Shown: one piece after another, positions 58,011 to 64,000 of the stretch
Layout: every line of letters begins with the position of its first letter
Position numbering within the stretch: the stretch's first letter is position 1
NCBI RefSeq assembly: GCF_013522825.1
Contig: NZ_JAAMQZ010000013.1
Span: 61,709 to 125,708 of the forward strand
Direction of reading: 5' to 3'
DNA from: Stutzerimonas stutzeri
GTDB taxonomy: Bacteria; Pseudomonadota; Gammaproteobacteria; Pseudomonadales; Pseudomonadaceae
DNA: 64,000 bases
Made by a program: the position numbers and the translations under genes
Notes under the pieces: generated by a model
Seen by the model: only the letters and a program-made list of their open reading frames with translations
Database searches by the model: none
What the model was told of the DNA's origin: nothing

Positions 58011-59654
58011 ATGGCCAAGGCCGCCGATGTGGTTGTGCAATGTCTGGAGAACGAAGGGGTCGAGTATGTATTCGGCATTCCCGGCGAAGAGAACCTCGAC
58101 CTGCTGGAGTCGCTACGCAAGTCGAGCATCAGGCTGGTGCTGACCCGCCACGAGCAGTCCGCCGGTTTCATGGCCGCCACCTACGGGCGGCTGACCGGCA
58201 AGACCGGCGTCAGCCTGGCGACCCTCGGCCCGGGCGCCACCAACCTGGTCACCGCCGGCGCCTATGCTTATCTGGGCGGCATGCCGATGCTGATGATCAC
58301 CGGGCAGAAGCCGATCAAGAAATCCAAGCAGGGGCGCTTTCAGATCCTCGACGTGGTGGGGATGATGCAGCCACTGACCAAGTACACCCACCAGCTGGCG
58401 TCCGCCGACAACATCCCCTCGCGGATACGCGAGGCGTTCCGCCTGGCGGAGGAAGAGAAACCGGGCGCCGTGCACTTGGAGCTGCCCGAGGACATCGCCG
58501 CCGAGCAGACCGACAGCCTGCCCATTCCGCCCAGCCTGCACCGTCGCCCGCTGGCCGAGCACAAGGCGATTCTCGCCGCAGTCGAACGGTTGCAGGCTGC
58601 GCGCAGCCCGATCCTGGTGATCGGCGCCGGTGCCAACCGCAAGATGACCGCCAAAGTGCTCAAGCAACTGATCGACCAGACCGGCATTCCCTTCGTCACC
58701 ACCCAGATGGGCAAGGGCGTGGTCGATGAACGCCATCCGCGCTTCCTGGGCAACGCGGCGCTGTCGTCGGGGGATTTCGTGCACCGGGCGCTGGAAGCCG
58801 CCGATCTGATCGTCAATATCGGCCACGACGTAATCGAGAAGCCGCCGTTCTTCATGGTGCGCGGTGGTACCGAGGTTATCCATGTGAACTTCCGTTCCGC
58901 CGAGGTCGACCCGGTGTATTTCCCGCAGATCGAGGTCATCGGCGATATCGCCAACGCCGTCTGGCAGATCGGCGAGGCGCTCGGCGGCAGCACCCACTGG
59001 GACTTCGACCGCCTGCTGGCGATCCGCGAGGCGAACGAGGCCCAGTTGCTGGAGGGCGCCGACGACCCGCGGTTCCCGCTGTACCCGCAGCGCCTGGTGG
59101 CCGACGTGCGCCAGGCAATGCCCTCTCAGGGCATCGTCGCCCTGGACAACGGCATCTACAAGATCTGGTTCGCCCGCAACTACAAGGCGCACATGCCCAA
59201 CACCGTGCTGCTGGACAACGCCCTGGCCACCATGGGCGCGGGCCTGCCGTCGGCCATGGCGGCGCATCTTGTCCATCCGGACAAACCGATCGTCGCGGTA
59301 TGCGGTGACGGCGGGTTCATGATGAACAGCCAGGAGCTGGAAACCGCGGTGCGCCTGAAGATGAACCTGACGGTGATCATCCTTCGCGACGACGGCTACG
59401 GGATGATCCGCTGGAAGCAGTCGAACATGGGCTTCAGCGACTTCGGCCTGGACTACGGCAACCCCGATTTCGTCCAGTACGCCCAGTCCTACGGTGCCCG
59501 GGGGCACCGGCTGGAGAGCGCCGAAGGATTCCTGCCGCTGCTACAGGAATGCCTGGGTACACCGGGGGTACACGTCATCGACTGCCCGATCGACTATTCC
59601 GAGAACGACCGCATCCTCAATACCGAACTCAGGATGCGTAGCGCGCAGGTCTGA
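58011..59654 (+). CDS. ThDP-dependent enzyme annotated as acetolactate synthase large subunit
   Basis: A 547-residue three-domain ThDP protein: catalytic Glu in GIPGEENLDLLES, central FAD/ADP-type domain, and the ThDP motif GDGGFMMNSQELETAVRL ending in an Asp-Asp pair. Size and sequence match catabolic-type acetolactate synthases with no small subunit nearby. In this context (GabD directly after, FAD oxidoreductase divergent) it may instead decarboxylate a 2-oxo acid to an aldehyde for GabD. The exact substrate is not established. Confidence 0.85.
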   Translation: MAKAADVVVQCLENEGVEYVFGIPGEENLDLLESLRKSSIRLVLTRHEQSAGFMAATYGRLTGKTGVSLATLGPGATNLVTAGAYAYLGGMPMLMITGQKPIKKSKQGRFQILDVVGMMQPLTKYTHQLASADNIPSRIREAFRLAEEEKPGAVHLELPEDIAAEQTDSLPIPPSLHRRPLAEHKAILAAVERLQAARSPILVIGAGANRKMTAKVLKQLIDQTGIPFVTTQMGKGVVDERHPRFLGNAALSSGDFVHRALEAADLIVNIGHDVIEKPPFFMVRGGTEVIHVNFRSAEVDPVYFPQIEVIGDIANAVWQIGEALGGSTHWDFDRLLAIREANEAQLLEGADDPRFPLYPQRLVADVRQAMPSQGIVALDNGIYKIWFARNYKAHMPNTVLLDNALATMGAGLPSAMAAHLVHPDKPIVAVCGDGGFMMNSQELETAVRLKMNLTVIILRDDGYGMIRWKQSNMGFSDFGLDYGNPDFVQYAQSYGARGHRLESAEGFLPLLQECLGTPGVHVIDCPIDYSENDRILNTELRMRSAQV

Positions 59655-59695
59655 TCAGTCGGCCCGCCGCCATACCTTTCCTTCAGGAGTCCCTT

Positions 59696-61147
59696 ATGCA
59701 ACTGCAAGACCCTTCTCTGTTCCGCCAACAGGCCCATGTCGACGGCGCCTGGCTGGATGCCGACAGCGGCCAGACCATCGCGGTGAACAATCCGGCCACC
59801 GGCGAGATCATCGGACACGTGCCGAAGATGGGCCGTGCCGAGACCCGTCGCGCCATCGAGGCTGCCGAGCGCGCCCTGCCGGCCTGGCGTGCGCTGACCG
59901 CCAAGGAACGCGCGCAAAAGCTGCGCCGCTGGTTCGAGCTGATGATCGAGCATCAGGACGACCTGGCCCGCCTGATGACCACCGAACAGGGCAAACCGCT
60001 GAGCGAGGCCAGGGGCGAGATCGTCTACGCCGCCAGCTTTCTCGAATGGTTCGCCGAGGAAGCCAAGCGCGTCTATGGCGACGTGATCCCCGGCCACCAG
60101 CCGGACAAGCGGCTGATGGTGATCAAGCAGCCGATCGGCGTCACCGCCGCCATCACCCCGTGGAACTTCCCCGCCGCGATGATCACCCGCAAGGCCGGCC
60201 CGGCGCTGGCCGCCGGCTGCACCATGGTGCTCAAGCCCGCCTCGCAGACGCCCTTCTCCGCTCTGGCCCTGGCCGAGCTGGCCGAGCGCGCCGGCATCCC
60301 CAAGGGCGTGTTCAGCGTGGTTACCGGCAGCGCCGGCGAAGTGGGTGGCGAGCTGACCGGCAACCCCGTTGTGCGCAAGTTGAGCTTTACCGGTTCCACC
60401 GAGATCGGTCGCCAGCTGATGGCCGAATGCGCCCAGGACATCAAGAAGGTGTCGCTCGAACTCGGGGGGAATGCACCCTTTATCGTGTTCGACGACGCTG
60501 ACCTGGACGCCGCCGTGGAAGGCGCGCTGATCTCCAAATACCGCAACAACGGCCAGACCTGCGTCTGCGCCAACCGCCTGTACGTGCAGGACGGCGTCTA
60601 CGACGCCTTCGTCGAGAAACTCAAGACCGCCGTGGCCAGACTGAAGATCGGCAACGGCCTGGACGACGACACCACCACAGGCCCGCTGATCGACGAGAAG
60701 GCGGTGGCCAAGGTGCAGGAGCACATCGCCGATGCCCTGGCCAAAGGCGCCAGGCTGGCCTTGGGCGGCAAACCACATGCCCTGGGCGGCAGCTTCTTCG
60801 AGCCGACCATCCTGATCAACGTGCCGAAGGAGGCGCTGGTGTCGAAGGACGAGACCTTCGGTCCGCTGGCGCCGCTGTTCCGCTTCAAGGACGAGGCCGA
60901 AGTGATCGCCATGGCCAACGACACCGAGTTCGGCCTTGCCTCCTACTTCTATGCCCGCGACCTGGGTCGGGTGTTCCGTGTGGCCGAGGCGCTGGAGTAC
61001 GGCATGGTCGGCATCAACACCGGCCTGATCTCCAACGAAGTGGCGCCGTTTGGCGGCGTGAAAGCTTCGGGACTTGGTCGTGAAGGCTCGAAGTACGGCA
61101 TCGAGGATTATCTCGAGATCAAGTACCTGTGCATGGGCCTCCAGTAG
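59696..61147 (+). CDS. gabD: NAD(P)-dependent succinate-semialdehyde dehydrogenase family enzyme
   Basis: A 483-residue aldehyde dehydrogenase. Catalytic Glu is in SLELGGNAP and the catalytic Cys in NNGQTCVCANR, whose second Cys three residues on is typical of GabD. NWFS-type residues are in TPWNFPAAM. GabD oxidises succinate semialdehyde to succinate. It starts 42 bases after the ThDP gene with AGGAG upstream, so the two form an operon. Another semialdehyde substrate is possible. Confidence 0.9.
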   Translation: MQLQDPSLFRQQAHVDGAWLDADSGQTIAVNNPATGEIIGHVPKMGRAETRRAIEAAERALPAWRALTAKERAQKLRRWFELMIEHQDDLARLMTTEQGKPLSEARGEIVYAASFLEWFAEEAKRVYGDVIPGHQPDKRLMVIKQPIGVTAAITPWNFPAAMITRKAGPALAAGCTMVLKPASQTPFSALALAELAERAGIPKGVFSVVTGSAGEVGGELTGNPVVRKLSFTGSTEIGRQLMAECAQDIKKVSLELGGNAPFIVFDDADLDAAVEGALISKYRNNGQTCVCANRLYVQDGVYDAFVEKLKTAVARLKIGNGLDDDTTTGPLIDEKAVAKVQEHIADALAKGARLALGGKPHALGGSFFEPTILINVPKEALVSKDETFGPLAPLFRFKDEAEVIAMANDTEFGLASYFYARDLGRVFRVAEALEYGMVGINTGLISNEVAPFGGVKASGLGREGSKYGIEDYLEIKYLCMGLQ

Positions 61148-61508
61148 TGTAGCGGCCACGCGTCATGCACATACAGGACTGGCGGAGATGAAGCGGATTC
61201 ACCTTCGTCGGTCTTTTACCGCAATCAATCATCCCCTTTCTCCTCTGCCTTTCACGGCGAGCACTCTGCTCATTCCGCGAAGCGCGCATTGCCTTGGAAC
61301 TTCCCCAATCGCTTCGGTGTGAATGCCGCACCGCGTCTGCACGACCCGCATCTGCTTCCACATGCCACCGATGGTACGAACATCCTGCTATTCGCCCCAT
61401 TCCTTATATGTGGCTCAAGGGCATGAAATTGATACTTCAAGCAGGCTCTGGCTTATCGGCTGACCCTGCCGAAATTCCCTGCCAGAAACAAAAAGAGAGA
61501 GAAACTCC
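61148..61508. other. 361-base gap before the MFS gene
   Basis: No gene is visible. One frame reads protein-like for a short distance near 61290-61400 but has no start. The last 30 bases are purine-rich and hold the ribosome-binding site and the A-rich motif noted separately. Confidence 0.4.
61487..61494 (+). promoter_or_regulatory. Candidate Hfq/Crc A-rich catabolite-repression motif
   Basis: AACAAAAA matches the AANAANAA motif bound by Hfq/Crc in Pseudomonas. It ends 14 bases before the ATG of the MFS gene, overlapping the ribosome-binding region. The motif is short, so chance is possible. Confidence 0.35.
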
Positions 61509-62843
61509 ATGACAAATAATAAAACGCCATCCCTTGAGGATATGCCTCTCAACCGCTTTCACAAGAAGCTGACGGTCTACTCGGCGGGAGGTCCGTTTCT
61601 TGATGGTTACGTTCTCAGCATCATCGGCATCGTGATGGTGCAGATTTCCTCGGGGCTGGGCCTGAGCAGTACTTGGGAAGGATTGATCGCAGCAGCGGCA
61701 CTGATCGGTATTTTCTTCGGAGGCTTCCTGGGCGGATGGTTTACCGATCGCTTTGGGCGCAAGGTGCTTTATCTGCTGGATCTGATCGCGATCATCGGAC
61801 TGTCCGTGGCGCAGTTCTGGGTGGAAACCGCCTGGGGGCTGTTTATTCTGCGCTTTCTGATCGGTATGGCCGTCGGGGCGGACTATCCCATCGCGACTGC
61901 GTTTCTCGCAGAGTTTCTACCGAAGAAGTACCGTGGACCATTGCTTGCCGGCATGCTGGTGATGTGGTTTGCCGGTGCGGCTTGCGCCTATATCGTGGGC
62001 GCCATCATCCTGCAGTTTGGCGGTGAAGATGCCTGGCGTTATGTCCTGGCCAGCACACTGGTGCCTGGCGTGCTGTTTCTGCTGGCGCGGGCCGGCACGC
62101 CGGAATCCCCCCGCTGGTTGCTCAGCAAGGGGCGCGTGAAGGAAGCCAACAGGATCATCAAGCAGGTTTATGGTCAGGGATATTCCGTCGCCAATATGTC
62201 CGAATCGTCACAGGAGCAGCAGGTGTCGGTATGGGCGCTGTTCCATTCGGGCTATGGCAAGCGGATGTTCTTCGTCACTGCATTCTGGACCTGCTCCGTT
62301 CTGCCATTGTTTGCAATCTATGCATTCTCACCCGTAGTGCTGGGTGCCCTGGGTCTGTCAGGTGATGACGGCATCCTGGGATCGATTGCCATTACCCTGT
62401 TGTTCGTGGTGGGTTGCCTGGCCGGCATGAAACTGATCAATCTGATGGGGCGCCGTCAGATGTTGATCCATGGCTTCCTGTGGTCGGGCATTCCATTGCT
62501 GGTGCTTGGCTTCTATCCCGGCGCGACACCCATGCTTGTACTGGCCCTGTTCGGCATTTATGCGCTCTTCAGCAGCCTGACCCAGGTCATGCAGTTCGTT
62601 TATCCCAATGAGCTTTTCCCTACCTCAATCCGCGCTTCTGCGGTGGGCCTGGGCACCTCGCTGTCACGCATCGGCACTGCGGCAGGCACCTATCTGGTTC
62701 CGGTTTCACTCTCGACCATCGGCATTGGCAACACCATGCTGATTGGTGGCGCCATTACCCTGCTCGGCGCCTGGATATCGTGGATGATGGCTCCGGAGAC
62801 CCGACATCTGGAGCTGCATCAGGCAGCTTCGTTCGCGCATTGA
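61509..62843 (+). CDS. MFS transporter, sugar/metabolite porter type
   Basis: A 444-residue MFS protein with 12 predicted helices. Signature motifs are GGWFTDRFGRK between helices 2 and 3, AEFLPKKYRGPL, GTPESPRWLLSKGR before the central loop, and YPNELFPTSIRASAVG near helix 10. These fit the metabolite:proton symporter group that takes up aromatic or organic acids and polyols. It is followed 39 bases later by a FAD dehydrogenase pseudogene with which it was probably an uptake-oxidation pair. Confidence 0.88.
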   Translation: MTNNKTPSLEDMPLNRFHKKLTVYSAGGPFLDGYVLSIIGIVMVQISSGLGLSSTWEGLIAAAALIGIFFGGFLGGWFTDRFGRKVLYLLDLIAIIGLSVAQFWVETAWGLFILRFLIGMAVGADYPIATAFLAEFLPKKYRGPLLAGMLVMWFAGAACAYIVGAIILQFGGEDAWRYVLASTLVPGVLFLLARAGTPESPRWLLSKGRVKEANRIIKQVYGQGYSVANMSESSQEQQVSVWALFHSGYGKRMFFVTAFWTCSVLPLFAIYAFSPVVLGALGLSGDDGILGSIAITLLFVVGCLAGMKLINLMGRRQMLIHGFLWSGIPLLVLGFYPGATPMLVLALFGIYALFSSLTQVMQFVYPNELFPTSIRASAVGLGTSLSRIGTAAGTYLVPVSLSTIGIGNTMLIGGAITLLGAWISWMMAPETRHLELHQAASFAH

Positions 62844-62882
62844 AAAAGACTTGAACGTCATATTCGGTTCAGAAAAGGAAAC

Positions 62883-63877
62883 ATGATGACTCGCACTACG
62901 CTGGATTCTCTCTCCGGCTCCCCCTACGACGTTGTCGTCGTAGGGGCCGGCGCGGTCGGCTGCGCCTCTGCGCGCGAGCTGGCTGGGCGGGGCTATCGGA
63001 CATTGCTGGTGGATCGCGCCGATATCGGCGCGGGCACCTCATCACGTTCAAGCCGGTTGCTGTACTCCGGTGTAGGCTACTTGGCCCCAAACTTTCCGCT
63101 GTGGCAGATTCCCTTCAGGCTGCGCGAAGTCTGGCGTTTGTTTCTCTATGCCCGAAACATCATGCATTGCCGGGCCGAGTTGGTCACCGACATGCCCCAT
63201 CGTCTGAGCAGACGCCGCTTCCACTATCCGTTTCGTAAGGGCGACCAGTATCCACACTGGCTGGTCGATTTTGGATTCCGGCTGATGGAAACGATAGCCA
63301 GCCGTGGTGTCCCCCTGGCGTATCGCAAACTCTCACCGCAGCAAGCTGCCGAGGAGAGCGCCATCGTGAAAGGGTTGGCCGCTCCTCTGTCCGGCGTCGC
63401 CGTCTTCGATGAGTACATGTATGACTGGCCCGAGCGTATCTGTGTGGATACGGCGCTGGATGCTGAACGACGTGGTGCGATTCTGCGTACCTATACCCAG
63501 GTAAGCAGGATCGAGCGATGTGGCTCAGAGTGGGAACTCACACTGGATGAACGGGCTCCTGAAATGTCCGGCTAGGTCTGCATCAGGGCAAGGGCGATCG
63601 TCAATGCCGCTGGCCCATGGGTGGATCGAGTGCCTGGCGGTGGCAAGGGCAGCAAGAAGCGCGTGGTGGGAAAGAAAGGTGTCAACGTGATGGTGCGTCT
63701 GCCCGATGCCTGGCGTGGTCAGGGGTTGGAGGCTTTTTCCAGCAAGGGGGAGCCTTTTTACGTGTTCCCTTGGGGGGATTATCACTTCGTTGGGCCGACC
63801 GAGGCGGTCGTCAGCGAGAACCCGGACGACGTGAAGGTAGTCGACGCCGAGATCGACTACATCCTGGGCGAGACTAG
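62883..63877 (+). pseudogene. GlpA/GlpD-like FAD dehydrogenase gene, broken
   Basis: The product begins with VVVGAGAVGCASARELAGRG and SSRSSRLLYSGVGYLAPNFP, as in glycerol-3-phosphate-dehydrogenase-like FAD proteins. A TAG at 63573-63575 (probably from CAG) interrupts it; the same frame continues with RARAIVNAAGPWVDR and YFVFPW-like YVFPWGDYHFVGPTE. At CTAG (63874-63877) homology ends, where an IS5-family element begins. The C-terminal half is lost or lies beyond the window. Two independent lesions make it non-functional. Confidence 0.88.
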
Positions 63878-64000
63878 GGCCTGTTAACGCTACTGGCTTG
63901 ACGGCGAGTAATGCGGGATACTTCGCGCATGATGATCACACCCGAACAATTCTCCGCCATTGAACATTGCTTCCCGCGCCAGCGCGGCAATGTCAGCTTG
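63878..64000 (+). mobile_element. Left end of an IS5-family insertion sequence (runs off the window)
   Basis: The element starts GGCCTGTTAACGCTACTGG directly after the tetranucleotide CTAG, which fits the YTAR target of IS5-family elements. A transposase start follows 51 bases later. The right end and target duplication are outside the window. Confidence 0.75.
63929..64000 (+). CDS. IS5-family transposase, N-terminal fragment at window edge
   Basis: Twenty-four codons are visible, beginning MMITPEQFSAIEHC and continuing QRGNVSL, as in the first residues of common IS5-family transposases of Pseudomonas. The rest of the gene lies beyond the window. It is in the same orientation as the FAD gene it interrupts. 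Confidence 0.8.
   Translation, partial: MMITPEQFSAIEHCFPRQRGNVSL

Noticed and set aside
50925..63575. Two genes interrupted by in-frame TAG at likely Gln codons, suggesting amber recoding or suppression
   Set aside because: TAG ends several intact genes here (yaeQ, ppc, prfB, gabD), and both interrupted genes carry further lesions. Ordinary pseudogene decay explains them.

Overview
The window is high-GC, gene-dense DNA from a Pseudomonas-type gammaproteobacterium. Grounds for this are near-family-standard proteins such as BfrB/Bfd, an OmpA lipoprotein next to a DUF4398 lipoprotein, and ppc-adk-tsaB and recJ/prfB/lysS neighbourhoods that recall P. aeruginosa gene order. Pseudomonas-type REP palindromes are also present. 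I see no rRNA, tRNA, CRISPR array or replication origin.

Layout. 1-5.7 kb: an unassigned stretch, an AraC regulator, an AzlC/AzlD amino-acid export pair, then a LysR regulator divergent from a NepI-like MFS pump. 5.7-12.1 kb: a molybdenum hydroxylase operon (MocA-like transferase, XdhC, IorA-like and Tat-exported IorB-like subunits), followed by a Tat-type multicopper oxidase and tadA. 12.1-15.8 kb: an ABC ATPase overlapping argF, grxD, bfrB and a probably Fur-controlled bfd. 15.9-25.9 kb: housekeeping genes (diguanylate cyclase, yaeQ, recJ, an OYE-family reductase, DUF533, prfB with its programmed frameshift, lysS, a QEGLA-motif protein). 26-29.7 kb: an overlapping GGDEF-EAL and Aer-like receptor pair. 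30-41 kb: envelope lipoproteins, ppc, adk, tsaB, DUF72, extensin-like, rsmJ, an HPF-like protein and an inositol-phosphatase-like gene.

41-64 kb is more mosaic. It holds an IS110-family element beside a REP pair, with a strongly structured 5' leader that is a bridge-RNA candidate. It also holds a 132-bp palindromic repeat, glpK-glpD, a large SUV3-like helicase, and remnants of what looks like a decayed type I restriction locus (a broken AlbA_2-type gene with one nonsense codon and two frameshifts). A divergent catabolic block follows (YdiJ, RidA, cupin, FAD oxidoreductase // ThDP enzyme, GabD). Last come an MFS transporter and a GlpA/GlpD-like FAD gene broken by an amber codon and by an IS5-family insertion that runs off the right edge.

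The best candidate for something undescribed is the IS110 leader (41043-41236). An 11-bp closing stem encloses many hairpins, and a competing helix reaches the transposase ribosome-binding site. The 52.5-61.1 kb enzyme block is a second candidate, as an uncharacterised amine or amino-acid degradation module. All calls come from reading the sequence; no search was run.
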